Source: Ovoidimarina sediminis
GTDB taxonomy: Bacteria > Pseudomonadota > Alphaproteobacteria > Rhodobacterales > Rhodobacteraceae
Length of the DNA: 64,000 bases
NCBI RefSeq assembly: GCF_032586175.1
Contig: NZ_JAWHTE010000020.1
Coordinates: forward strand, 25,131-89,130
Reading direction: 5' to 3'
The notes under the pieces were generated by a model. The model saw only the letters and a program-made list of their open reading frames with translations. It did not search any database and was not told the DNA's origin. How positions within the stretch are numbered: position 1 is the stretch's first letter; every line of letters starts with the position of its first letter. Below are positions 18,200 through 27,846 of the stretch, one piece after another. The position numbers were made by a program, and so were the translations under genes.

Positions 18200-19414
18200 T
18201 TACACCCGACTTTCACCGCAAAATTCATGAATAGTCAATCGATCTTTTTTTGAAACTCCATTTTCTATGTGCATTGTTATTTGGTCTCGAAGATCACTTT
18301 CAGAGCGATGTGAACTTCTGACTATTCCATGATAGTTCACGCCACACGCAGCGCTTAAAAAAACAAAACACGGTATCCACCATCCATCCTCAACTATTTC
18401 GATAACCACACGCGGCCTCCATTCCAATATGTTGAACATAGCGCCTCCATGATCGGCAATTACAATATCCGCTTCATCTGCAAATTTTCGATAATAATCT
18501 CTGTCCTTCCCGTCGACATCAATGACCCTACCACCAATGTCCCTGATAATCTGACCGATAATCTCACTGGGATAGCTTCGGCCTGGGGTTTCAACCGTTC
18601 GCCGGAAAGATACCCTTGACAAGTAGATAATCTTTCCCTGCTTTGGAATCACGTTCGGCACCTTGAACGCCTCTCGGTAGAATTGAACTTCCTCCTCCAA
18701 GAGGATATTACCCAAATGCTTAATCGAAAGAACATATGCTTCCTCAATAAGCGTATTATCTTCAATAACTTTATATTCTATTCCAAGGTCTGATAATTCC
18801 TTTTGAACATATGGACGAGTTCCAATCCACGCAGGCAAGACGAGTGGGCGCGGAAACTCTTTGGCAGAAATTATTGAATTTCGATGCTCAGCAACCCAGT
18901 CTCCATATGTGTATGGTGTGTGTGCCTGCACAATCGTTCCTTGAGTTATACGGCTCGGCGTTCGGAGCGGTATCTCCTTGAAAAATCTCAATACTGAACG
19001 TGTGGTCAACTTTGTCACAGACGCGTTACTGTCTAACTTCTTCCCAATCCACGCGAATCCATTTGATGTATATGTGACATTTGCAATCTTGAGATTTTTC
19101 GGCGGCACAACAAAATCATTCACCACTACATACGAGCGCATACATCTTGCGCCTGCAAGATATTCATCAGGGTCCGAGTCCAAAATAATATCTTGAATTG
19201 AAGAGGCGGGTTGATCGCCCCAAAAATAGGCGCAATACTTTGATTTACGCTCTCGCGTTATACTACTGTCGTCCAGAAACCCCAAACGGCGCAGAATGCG
19301 TATCATTGTTTTCTTTGAAAACTGTACTACGCTCCAACTTGATCGCGTCGTGATTTTCATGCCCTCTTCATAGAGAGCTTGGTGAGCACCTAAAACTGAT
19401 TTACGTTTTAGCAT
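18200..19414 (-). CDS. Glycosyltransferase family 61 (DUF563-like)
   Basis: About 404 residues. The C-terminal half has the GT61 landmark ADIVIADHGGAMFNILEW preceded by KIIYLSRVSFRRTVE, as in bacterial DUF563 capsular glycosyltransferases. The start at 19414 (MLKRKSVLGAH) has AGGCAG before it; a GTG at 19447 is the alternative. It is visibly AT-richer than the exopolysaccharide operon, suggesting separate acquisition. It is convergent with the GT2 gene at 17162. Sugar specificity unknown. Confidence 0.75.
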   Translation of the reverse strand: MLKRKSVLGAHQALYEEGMKITTRSSWSVVQFSKKTMIRILRRLGFLDDSSITRERKSKYCAYFWGDQPASSIQDIILDSDPDEYLAGARCMRSYVVVNDFVVPPKNLKIANVTYTSNGFAWIGKKLDSNASVTKLTTRSVLRFFKEIPLRTPSRITQGTIVQAHTPYTYGDWVAEHRNSIISAKEFPRPLVLPAWIGTRPYVQKELSDLGIEYKVIEDNTLIEEAYVLSIKHLGNILLEEEVQFYREAFKVPNVIPKQGKIIYLSRVSFRRTVETPGRSYPSEIIGQIIRDIGGRVIDVDGKDRDYYRKFADEADIVIADHGGAMFNILEWRPRVVIEIVEDGWWIPCFVFLSAACGVNYHGIVRSSHRSESDLRDQITMHIENGVSKKDRLTIHEFCGESRV

Positions 19415-20269
19415 TGAACTGCCTATACTTAGAAACTCTCTTCGCACGAAGTCTTAACTGCTATTTATATCAAAGCCCAAGAGATATCCACATCAAGTCT
19501 CGCGAGGGGCTGCGACCCGCGGGAAACGTCGCCTAGTCAGACCGGTGAATCAAAGCTATCATTCTCCAAATGCCGACTGCGATCACCAGATCGTTCAAGT
19601 GTGCATTGTTCGGACCCGGCTGTCAGATCATCTTGACACAGAAGCGACGTTTCGAGCGCTATGACCCTACTTGTTCAACCGCGTTCGACGCGCTTTAGTT
19701 GGGATCACTGTCACGCGCATGATCCCATGCGAGGAAGTTGAATAGCATCAGGAACAGCACTGACGATAGAACTGGTGACTGCAACCTAGCCTGGTTGGAA
19801 GCTGCAGAGCGGATTGGCACATCGCACGGTCACCAATCTTGATTGGCCGCAGCTGCATGCTGATCCAGAGGCCTGGAGCGGGCCTTCGGACGCTTCAACT
19901 AAGGCATTGTCGCTCGGCAGGCAGAGTTCCGAGAAGTTGGGTGCACACCTCTCTGCAATGCCATGAAATCGATGTTGCGCGAGATCAACTCACTGTAATG
20001 ATCAACGTCAACCGGCTCGCAAAGTGAACGCCATCATAGAGTTTTCAGCACTTTCACGCCTTAAACCGGCCCCAACTATCGATTTTCCTTGCAATCTCAA
20101 TGGCAAACGCAAGTGCGCCAACCCAAATGAATATCTGGATGCAGTGTAAAGCATTGACGGGAGGCGGTTGTGTCCCGTTTCATTCTCTGAGTGAATGTTC
20201 GTCGTCGTTTAGGTAGCTAACATTCCAGCGCCCGCTAAGTGGCAATCGAGAAATTGGATAGGTCTTAAC
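19415..20269. other. Gene-free region
   Basis: About 850 bases upstream of both the GT61 gene (minus) and the GT4 gene (plus). No open frame has recognisable motifs. It probably holds divergent promoters and perhaps unreadable remnants. Confidence 0.4.
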
Positions 20270-21412
20270 TTGAAGATTGTACACGTCTTAACCCGTTTTC
20301 TTAGAGCAGGATCGGAGGAGAACACCGTTGCAACCGCGTTGTGGCAAGCCCGACAGGGACACGACGTTACAATCATTCACGGCAACGACTTCGATGAGTA
20401 TTGGCCAAACTGCATCCAAGATAAAGTTTCCGTAGTTCTCGAGCCTAAGCTTGTGCATCCGATATCGCCGATCCTTGACATCGCCGCGTCCATTAAACTT
20501 GCAAATCACTTCCGCAAAATTAACCCTGACATCATTCATACTCACCAAAGTAAGGCAGGTTTGATTGGCCGCATTGCGGCAAGAAAGCTCCCGGCTGCGG
20601 TGATACACGGACTGCATATAGTAAATTTTGAGGGCGTCTCCGAAACGCGCAGGAGGTTATACATCAGACTTGAACGTCTTGCCAGCAACTGGACGGATGG
20701 GTACATCGCCGTCTCGGCTGCAGTGGCGGAGGCACACAGCCGCGCTGGGATTGCCGGCCTCGACCGGATAGAGGTGATCTATTCAGGAATGAACCTCGAG
20801 CGGTTTCAAAACGCAAATCCTCCAAGTGACTTGGTAGACAAATTGGAACGTGATGTGAAAGGACGTAAGATCGTCCTCCTGCTCGCTGCGTTTGAACCTC
20901 GCAAACGACAACTTGGCCTGATAGAGGAAATTGGGAGGCGCAAGGCAGACACGAGCCATCTTTACTTCCTCCTTGCGGGTGACGGCTCGACTCGCCGGGA
21001 ATGCGAATCCCGTTCAAAGGAGTTGGGATTGGATGACAAAGTTTGTTTTTTAGGATTTCGTGAAGACGCCGAAAGCTTAATAGTAGTTTCTGATGTAGGC
21101 TTGATCACATCTCGGCAGGAAGGGTTGCCCAGGGTTGCTGTTCAATACCTAGCTGGCGGGCGGCCTGTTGTTAGTCCAGACCTTCTTGGGATTGAAGAAG
21201 TACTTAACGATGGAAAAAACTCCCTGATAAGCGCCTCGAGCATCAGTTCGCTCGTCGATAGTCTGATCTTACTAACCCGTCAACGCAGTCGACTGGACCA
21301 CTTAACAGCTGGCGCGCGAGCTACAGATGTGTCCCGCTGGTCCGAGGAGGCTCTCGGGCGTCGCACAACAGAATACTACAGAGAAATTATTTCAAAGAAG
21401 GACAAATCGTGA
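20270..21412 (+). CDS. Glycosyltransferase family 4
   Basis: 380 residues, GT-B fold. The N-terminal domain starts MKIVHVLTRFLRAGSEEN; the hinge region has VIYSGMNLERF; the C-terminal donor domain has LLLAAFEPRKRQLGLIEEI, FLLAGDGSTRRE, CFLGFREDAESLI and the GT4 E-x7-E region (SRQEGLPRVAVQYLAGG; the second Glu is not where most members have it). The start is a TTG codon. GT4 enzymes use nucleotide sugars with retention of configuration, here probably in surface polysaccharide assembly. Not in an obvious operon. Confidence 0.85.
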   Translation: MKIVHVLTRFLRAGSEENTVATALWQARQGHDVTIIHGNDFDEYWPNCIQDKVSVVLEPKLVHPISPILDIAASIKLANHFRKINPDIIHTHQSKAGLIGRIAARKLPAAVIHGLHIVNFEGVSETRRRLYIRLERLASNWTDGYIAVSAAVAEAHSRAGIAGLDRIEVIYSGMNLERFQNANPPSDLVDKLERDVKGRKIVLLLAAFEPRKRQLGLIEEIGRRKADTSHLYFLLAGDGSTRRECESRSKELGLDDKVCFLGFREDAESLIVVSDVGLITSRQEGLPRVAVQYLAGGRPVVSPDLLGIEEVLNDGKNSLISASSISSLVDSLILLTRQRSRLDHLTAGARATDVSRWSEEALGRRTTEYYREIISKKDKS

Positions 21413-21815
21413 AGGCGTAATGATGAGATTTCTGGAACTTGCATATGCGTATTGAGCACTTTTGTGGAGTGGGATGTTTGTCATGAACCACTTTGCACCG
21501 ACAAATCGCCAGCTTAACGTGCCATTGAACTTCTCATTGTATTTCATATTCTCAGGGCAATCCGGGATGGATTTATGCAGGCGTAGTGTCAACTCGTCAG
21601 TGAACTCAATCCCATTTCCGATTAGATGTGCCCCAGCGCGAGGCTCGGAATGAACAATTGTTCGAACATATCTTGTCTCATTTGAACTTTGTAGCGAGCG
21701 CAATGAACTTTCAGACGGTAAAGCACTTGATCTGAGGGTCTGATCAGGCAATATTTCCTCAGTCGGCGGAGCAATTCAGAAGCTTCGACTGATTTGTTTG
21801 TTAGGGGATGGGTGA
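21413..21815. other. Gene-free or decayed region
   Basis: About 400 bases after the GT4 gene. A minus-strand open stretch exists but has no recognisable motif and no good start. Confidence 0.3.
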
Positions 21816-22667
21816 ATGATTGGGACCAGTTCAAATGCGATTCACTTCATCATTCCCGTCCGACATCCGGATTCAGTTGTCGACCCAGCCAGTCAAGCAC
21901 TGAGAATTCATCAACTTGTCCAATCCCTCAAAGGGCAGACATCGCAGAATTGGCGAGCAACCTTTGTTGTGAACCCCGGACAGAACCTTCCTGAGTTGTC
22001 CTCGAACTTTGATCTGCAGTATGTCGATTTTCCTGCGAATACCGAAGCACGCGATGCAGCTAACTATTCAGAATTTTCACGAGCGGTAGACCTTGACCGG
22101 GGGAGGCGAGTATTCGCCGCACTTCATCGTGTAGCCACAGGCTCTTTGGTCATGCCAACAGATGATGATGATCTATTTCATCGAGACTTGGTCTCATTTG
22201 TTGAATCGGCGGATTGGGATGGCGGCTGGCTAATTGACAAGGGGTATATATGGAGATCAGGAAGCTTTTTCTTGGGCCGAATGGATAGCTTCCACATAAC
22301 ATGTGGTAGTTCGATGATATTTCCGCTGGATAGCCTTCTCCCCGAAGGAAGCAATGAAGATTTAGATGAAGATTTCTTTCTGGAACTAGGAAACCATAGA
22401 ACACTGCTCGAAAGGCTTCCGGAAGATAGTGTAATTTGGAAAAGGATTCCTTTCCGTGCAGCAATTTATAGAGTTGGCCATGGCGATTCTTCGTTGAGCC
22501 GAATCCGGCGCGATTTTCCTTATCGTAGAGCCGGACAGCTGAATTTCACATGGCTACAATCATATAAGCGACGCCTCAAGGCGAAGTTTATCGGTCATCC
22601 AAGCGAGCGAATTCATAGTGTTCTATTTACACCGCGTATGAAGCGCGCTTTTCTAGGTGCTGAATGA
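21816..22667 (+). CDS. GT-A type glycosyltransferase-like protein
   Basis: 283 residues with a good ribosome binding site (GGGGATGGG). It starts with AIHFIIPVRHPDS, a first strand typical of GT2-like enzymes, and has MPTDDDDLFHRDLVSFV, the expected metal-binding acidic cluster. The later EDLDEDFFLELG resembles the catalytic base region. The C-terminus is basic (YKRRLKAKF). It belongs to poorly described GT2-like enzymes in polysaccharide loci. Substrate unknown. Its base composition is AT-richer than the operon at 26-37 kb. Confidence 0.65.
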   Translation: MIGTSSNAIHFIIPVRHPDSVVDPASQALRIHQLVQSLKGQTSQNWRATFVVNPGQNLPELSSNFDLQYVDFPANTEARDAANYSEFSRAVDLDRGRRVFAALHRVATGSLVMPTDDDDLFHRDLVSFVESADWDGGWLIDKGYIWRSGSFFLGRMDSFHITCGSSMIFPLDSLLPEGSNEDLDEDFFLELGNHRTLLERLPEDSVIWKRIPFRAAIYRVGHGDSSLSRIRRDFPYRRAGQLNFTWLQSYKRRLKAKFIGHPSERIHSVLFTPRMKRAFLGAE

Positions 22668-23285
22668 TCAGGACACGTCTACATTTGCTGTCCGGATTTA
22701 GGGATAGCATTGCCGCGCATATGCATAAGACGCCCCGGCTCCCATACCGTTCCACCACATCCATTCCGCAATAGTCCGGATTGCAAAACCCCATCCCTCA
22801 ATCTGAGTGACAGGTGGCAAGTTCGGTAAGCTTTTGACAAAACTCCCCGGCGAGATCTTCGACAACCAGTATACAGTCCTTCTAGGTGCGGAGTTCCGAC
22901 GCATTGAATAACGCAATGACGACGGCGGGATGATGACTAGTCGAAACCCGAGTTCGAAGGACCAATCCACGCACGAAAAAACCGTTTACGCTCGGGGATA
23001 GCTGTTTACCCAGATTTCTAGAGTGATCTGGAACATGAACTCCACTACATTCATGTTCAGGTATTCGTGGAAAATTGAGTATCCCGAGAATCTATTCGGC
23101 ACTTCAAACTTGATTTTGCCACAGTGCTACGATTACACTTTACTTAGTCTGGACAGATCAATGGCAGGCGAACCAAGCAGAATCCGATCAATTCCTGAGA
23201 ATAGATATCAGAGAGATAATACTTTATCGCGAGCAGTCTCATTTTCAGGAAAACGACGATTTGGTTATTGACGTCTGAGATGATA
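22668..23285. other. Gene-free region
   Basis: About 600 bases between two glycosyltransferase genes on the plus strand. Open frames on both strands lack motifs and good starts. Possibly remnants of a lost gene. Confidence 0.3.
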
Positions 23286-24173
23286 ATGGAAATTGCTTTT
23301 ATAGTTGTTGCTCATGACCGCCCAAATCACCTTGCTCGCCTCCTTGAATCGCTTTCGACGTTGCCTGCTCGGACATTTCTTCATATTGACAAGAAATCAA
23401 GGATTGAAGACTTTGACCTCAGTTCGGCAACTAATCTTGAGCTCGCTAAAGATAGAGTGTCGGTACACTGGGGAGAATGGTCACAAGTCGAAGCGGAAGT
23501 CGAGCTTCTAAGACAAGCCCTTCTCTCTGGTGATGTAGATTTCGATTACTTTATTTTGCTTAGTGGATCAGATTATCCAATTTCTTCTAAAGAAACAATT
23601 CTAAAAACGCTATCCGATCCAGATCGACCGCTATTTATTGAGTGCGAAGAAGTTCCAAGCGCCGCTGCTCCCAGGAAGCTGGTAGCTCGCTATCACATTA
23701 AAACACATGATAGTAGTCTTATCCGCTACGCCGCCAAAGTATGGCGTAGGTTCGGTGAAACTCGACCGGGATACTCAGCCATGTTTAGAAAGTGGCCCTT
23801 TTTCAAGGGATCTGCGTGGTGGGCTTTACCTAGAGATGCAGCAGAGTACTTGGTTGAACAGTATGATTGCCAAACCAGCCTGACGAAATTCTGCCGAAAC
23901 GTTTTGATTCCAGACGAGGTTTTCCCACATACAGTCTTAATGAATAGTCAGTTCGGAGATCGAATTCGTAGTTATTCTCTGACTTACGCGGATTGGAGGA
24001 TTGAAGGTCCGCATCCTGCGACGATCACCGATGCTCATCTTGACTTTCTTCTACCGGGGGGAGAACAACCGCAGACCAAAAGTCGGCATCAGGAACCGCG
24101 TTCACTATTTGCACGCAAGTTTCCTGATGACAGTGCGGCCCTCGTTAAGCGCATCAAAAGCAAGTTCTTGTAG
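23286..24173 (+). CDS. Glycosyltransferase family 14 (core-2/I-branching-like)
   Basis: About 295 residues. Family landmarks: MEIAFIVVAHDRPNHLARLL, FLHIDKKS, FDYFILLSGSDYPI, GSAWWALPRDAAEYL and PDEVFPHTVLMNS, in the order seen in bacterial GT14 (PF02485) proteins. Eukaryotic members add beta-1,6-GlcNAc branches; bacterial ones are found in surface polysaccharide loci and some transfer xylose or GlcNAc. The start is uncertain among ATG 23286, ATG 23280 and TTG 23268; a weak site favours the first. It is stand-alone on the plus strand. Confidence 0.8.
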   Translation: MEIAFIVVAHDRPNHLARLLESLSTLPARTFLHIDKKSRIEDFDLSSATNLELAKDRVSVHWGEWSQVEAEVELLRQALLSGDVDFDYFILLSGSDYPISSKETILKTLSDPDRPLFIECEEVPSAAAPRKLVARYHIKTHDSSLIRYAAKVWRRFGETRPGYSAMFRKWPFFKGSAWWALPRDAAEYLVEQYDCQTSLTKFCRNVLIPDEVFPHTVLMNSQFGDRIRSYSLTYADWRIEGPHPATITDAHLDFLLPGGEQPQTKSRHQEPRSLFARKFPDDSAALVKRIKSKFL

Positions 24174-24453
24174 TAAACCACTCGGGCCGGACAAGCTTGC
24201 CTGCAAGTTTAGACTTCCGTCGTATATTGCCCGAACTCATTATTGGATCACTTAGGATTTCATGGTTAACAGCCGGCGATGCGTCGAAAGCCAGAAATAG
24301 AAACTCCCCATTTGGATAGACCTTGTAGATCTATCAGCTTAACATGCAGTGGTTGCTAACTCATCTCGGCCATCGGCGTTTATGATTCTACGGCGGTTGT
24401 GATCATTGGTGGTCAAGATTTGCTAAACGGACGCTTTTCACCGAAAAGATAAG

Positions 24454-25407
24454 TTAGGTAAAGTCGCCTCGATATAGTGGTGGCAAGTCCGCGTGACGAA
24501 TTCTTGATGTACTGCGCCTTCCCAAAAAATATGTACCTGAGCTGCTATCATAATGTGAGTTTGGGCTAGCAAACTTATCAAGGAGCTGAAAAACTAGTTG
24601 AAACGGCAAAGACAGTGCGCGGGCAACCCCTCGATGCCTGAAAATTGCCAGAAACAAATACCGAAATGACCACGCAAGTACCGTGCCTGCCGCCCCGTTG
24701 CCACCCATTTCGATCAGTTCGAAATCGCGAAAAAGGTACCGGTGCCCAAGAACAGTGAAACGGGTAAAATCAAAAGCTCAATCATGCACATGTTGCATGA
24801 AGGGTGTTTCTGCATAAACAATTCCATCGTGGGTGAGTACGCGATGGATCTCTTTGACTACTTTTTGAGGTTCGACGACGTGCTCCAGGACAGCTTGGAT
24901 CCAAACGCCATCGAAGCTACCATCGGGAAAAGGTAGATAATGGGCATCGCAAATCACATCGACAGTATCAGTGGGATAAACGTCAACACCTAATCTGAAA
25001 AGTCGTTTATCTCCCCAGAGTTCTGAGGTGCCGGCGCCCCTAACGCCCGAACCAATGATTAAGATTTTTGGGCGTCCCTGTCTACGAACACAGTCATCAA
25101 TGAATTTTTCGCAATTCTTGGTAGTAACTTTGCTTTGCCCCAACAGGAATCGCTTGATCTTCAAGTAATCTTCAGTGGCGCGCTCGATAGTGCTCCCAAT
25201 GTTTTCAGGGTCGACTAAAGTGTCACAGCGCAGCGCACTCACTAGTACTGGTTTATGGCCAATGCTCTGAAAGGGTCTTTCGGCATTGTGTGGACACGTA
25301 ATGTTGGTGCATCGATACTGCCCTCCCGCCTCCAAATGAAGATCAGCCCGAAGGTGACATGGACATAGCAGTCGGATGGATGCCAATGCGCCTCCAAAAG
25401 ATTTCAT
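24454..25407 (-). pseudogene. SAM-dependent methyltransferase interrupted by an in-frame stop
   Basis: The first 209 codons encode a Cys-rich N-terminus (LLCPCHLRADL, YRCTNITCPHN) and a class I methyltransferase core: ILIIGSGVRGAG for SAM binding, VDVICDAHYLPFPDGSFD, then VLEHVVEP and YAETPFMQHVHD. A TGA at 24778-24780 then stops the frame, but homology-like sequence continues in the same frame (AFDFTRFTVLGHRYLFRDFE) for 108 codons to a natural stop at 24454. Intact relatives normally read HDG or HEG at that point, so a single GGA-to-TGA change explains it. It is either a recent pseudogene or a sequencing error. It may originally have methylated a polysaccharide sugar. Confidence 0.75.
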
Positions 25408-25675
25408 TCTTCCTGAACCCTTCTAGAATGATTTAGATTGTGCAATTCAGAAAGCTCAAAGAGTGCGATGCAGGTGACTCAATAAATCGAGTCCAATTTT
25501 CATTTGCACCAACCGCCTAATAGTAAGTCAACCTGACCATACTCTTTGACAACTTTCTTAGGATCATCTCGCGCTGTCTGTGTGTCAATCTTTTGGCCGC
25601 CAATTTGTTTACTTATGCAGCAAACTTTTTGTATCTAGTCCCCTGTGTCTGGGCCACTGATCAGGTTTTTTTCAA

Positions 25676-26821
25676 TCACGTGTAGGTCTCAAGCTCTCTA
25701 CGCAACTGCAGGTTGAGTTCGCCGATTACTTGTCTGACTTTCTCTTTACCAAATCGCTGAGAGATTAGCTTCTGAGCGAGATCGGCTTTCACGAGTGCAC
25801 GTTGCCAATCTTGTTTAACTAATCGTATCGCATGCGCTATCGTCTCTGCATCCACGGCAGATAGTACTTCCAACATCGAACTATCAGCATAGTCATTGAT
25901 ACCTCCAATTAGCGGTGCCACAGCTGGAATACCAGCATTCATGGCTTCAGCGAGCGCAAGGCAAAGCCCTTCTCGGTGGCTCGCTACAACAAAGAGGTCG
26001 GCAGGGTTTGTAGCCCAATCCTCTACGAAACCGGGAAAAAGGACTTGTTCAGTTACACAAAGAGACTTGGCGAGGCTTCGATAGGCTTCTTCGCCTGGAC
26101 CCTCCCCGTAGAGAGTGAGTTCGATTTCATGCCCTTGCGCCCGCAGCTCCGCGACTGCCTTGATAACGACTTCCAGATTTTTTTCCTTAGTAAATCGAGC
26201 TGCGGTAATCACACGGAAGGGTTCACCGCACTTCCTGACCTTTTTGGTACATGGTGCCGGCAGTTCGAGCAAAGGAACGAACGAGCTTTTTCGTGGTGCA
26301 TGCACGTAGCGTGAACGGAGGGCTTCTTGAAGCGTAACCTCGCTATCGCCAAACACCCAGTCCACCTTACTGCCTGTCCATTTGTAAAGAACCTCATAAA
26401 CGGGCTTGGCCAACCGAATACTGTGCTCAAAAGTCACCAAAATTGTTTCTTGGGAGGAAAGCAGGGCGAGCCTTGAAATTATGTTCGACTGCGGAAGGCT
26501 CGCTATTACCACGCGCGGTCTCTCCCGACGAAAGATACCCAATAACTTGAAGAACGCCACCGCAAGATCTACGACACCCATTTGCCTGACGTCGCGCAAA
26601 AACTCGATCGATACCCCTTCTTTTTCAAGGGCTGTCTCAACCCCCCCCTGCCCCCGAACCAATGAGATGATCTTCAAATCAAAGCCTTGAAACATGCCTG
26701 CGCGAACGAGGTGCAGTAACCCGAGTTCCGCCCCGCCGCGATCCATACTGTTTATGACGTAGATGAGCTTTGGTTGTGCCGGCATCTGCTGACAACTTGC
26801 TTCAGGCTTGTCGTCAAGCAT
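25676..26821 (-). CDS. Glycosyltransferase family 4 (last gene of the EPS operon)
   Basis: 381 residues. LIYVINSMDRGGAELGLLHL is a typical GT4 N-terminus with the GGAE loop. The donor domain has VITAARFTKEKNLEVVIKA, LTLYGEGPGEEAY, VLFPGFVEDW and the E-x7-E motif in SHREGLCLALAEAMNAG. Its start overlaps the upstream GT2 stop by 8 nt, so the two are probably translated together. It is the most downstream gene of the minus-strand exopolysaccharide operon. Confidence 0.88.
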   Translation of the reverse strand: MLDDKPEASCQQMPAQPKLIYVINSMDRGGAELGLLHLVRAGMFQGFDLKIISLVRGQGGVETALEKEGVSIEFLRDVRQMGVVDLAVAFFKLLGIFRRERPRVVIASLPQSNIISRLALLSSQETILVTFEHSIRLAKPVYEVLYKWTGSKVDWVFGDSEVTLQEALRSRYVHAPRKSSFVPLLELPAPCTKKVRKCGEPFRVITAARFTKEKNLEVVIKAVAELRAQGHEIELTLYGEGPGEEAYRSLAKSLCVTEQVLFPGFVEDWATNPADLFVVASHREGLCLALAEAMNAGIPAVAPLIGGINDYADSSMLEVLSAVDAETIAHAIRLVKQDWQRALVKADLAQKLISQRFGKEKVRQVIGELNLQLRRELETYT

Positions 26822-27794
26822 CGGGTCTCCCGGCGTTTGAGCGGAACAACTGGAACTGATCTGATCTGTATCGTTTCAAGTACCAATGCCCAAGTTCCGG
26901 TGCCAGTATTACCACGAGCAGCTGGATCCAGGCGCGATGATTCAAGGGCGAAAGCCGAGTTGCAGCGCCTAGCAAGAGTTTTGCCAGTCTTACATCATCG
27001 GCTATGAAGGCTCGGCTTGCTAGTTTGCGCGCGCGCTCGGAAAGCCTCTTTGGGATGTATTTCAACAGTGACGGCTCAAGCGCGCCCGCGCGAAAGGCAA
27101 CAAACGCATGGTGAGACAAGAGATCTCTGCGGCTCTCCGTGATGCTGTCCGGGTGAACACGCTTCAGAGTCAAAGGCTCACCAATGAACGCAAACCTGCA
27201 CACCCGCGCAAGTCGGAAGAAGAAGTCCGTATCCTCAAAGACCTGCACTTTCTCATCAAAAAAGCCAATAGCCTCGAGGGAAGATCTGCGCATGAGAGAA
27301 GCTGAAGGGAGGATTGTCGGGCTATCCAGAAAATAGCGGCGGGCCAGGTCGTTTGAATTAGTGAAGTTAGGGATGTGCACATGGTAAAGTGACTCCCTGT
27401 TGTTTGTCGGAAACATGTAGTATTCAGAAAAAACCAGCCCGATGCCATTTTCATTCTCGATCGATGGAAGCTGTTTCTCTAGCTTCTCGTCGGTCCAGAT
27501 ATCGTCGCCATCAAGGATAGCGACGAAGGGTGCACTTCCAGTGGCAAGGGCAAGGTTTCGTTGTTTCGATATGCCTCCTCCGCCAGGGCCGAACAGGATT
27601 TGTATCCTTGGATCTGTTCCATTGATTCTATTGAGGGCGGCAATGGTCTCGTCGTTAGAACCATCATCGGCAATCGTTATGCTTGAAACACGGTGTGAGA
27701 CAGTTTGAGCCAGAACAGACTCTACAGCGTCACCTATAAACGCTCCTTCATTGTAGCAAGTGATGACAACGTCGATGTCTGGCGCACTCGTCAT
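26814..27794 (-). CDS. Glycosyltransferase family 2 (EPS operon)
   Basis: 326 residues. VDVVITCYNEGAFIGDAV and ITIADDGSNDETI mark the nucleotide-binding part; the DxD-type metal site is VAILDGDDIWTDEKL; the acidic VFEDTDFFFRLAR fits the catalytic base. It lies 52 bp downstream of the Wza-like gene and overlaps the GT4 gene by 8 nt. It is probably one of the enzymes building the repeat unit of the exopolysaccharide. The C-terminus ends in a basic stretch. Confidence 0.88.
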   Translation of the reverse strand: MTSAPDIDVVITCYNEGAFIGDAVESVLAQTVSHRVSSITIADDGSNDETIAALNRINGTDPRIQILFGPGGGGISKQRNLALATGSAPFVAILDGDDIWTDEKLEKQLPSIENENGIGLVFSEYYMFPTNNRESLYHVHIPNFTNSNDLARRYFLDSPTILPSASLMRRSSLEAIGFFDEKVQVFEDTDFFFRLARVCRFAFIGEPLTLKRVHPDSITESRRDLLSHHAFVAFRAGALEPSLLKYIPKRLSERARKLASRAFIADDVRLAKLLLGAATRLSPLNHRAWIQLLVVILAPELGHWYLKRYRSDQFQLFRSNAGRPDA

Positions 27795-27846
27795 CTATTG
27801 GGCCCACCTTCTGCCCACTTCGCAATGCTGCCGCCCGATCGCCACG

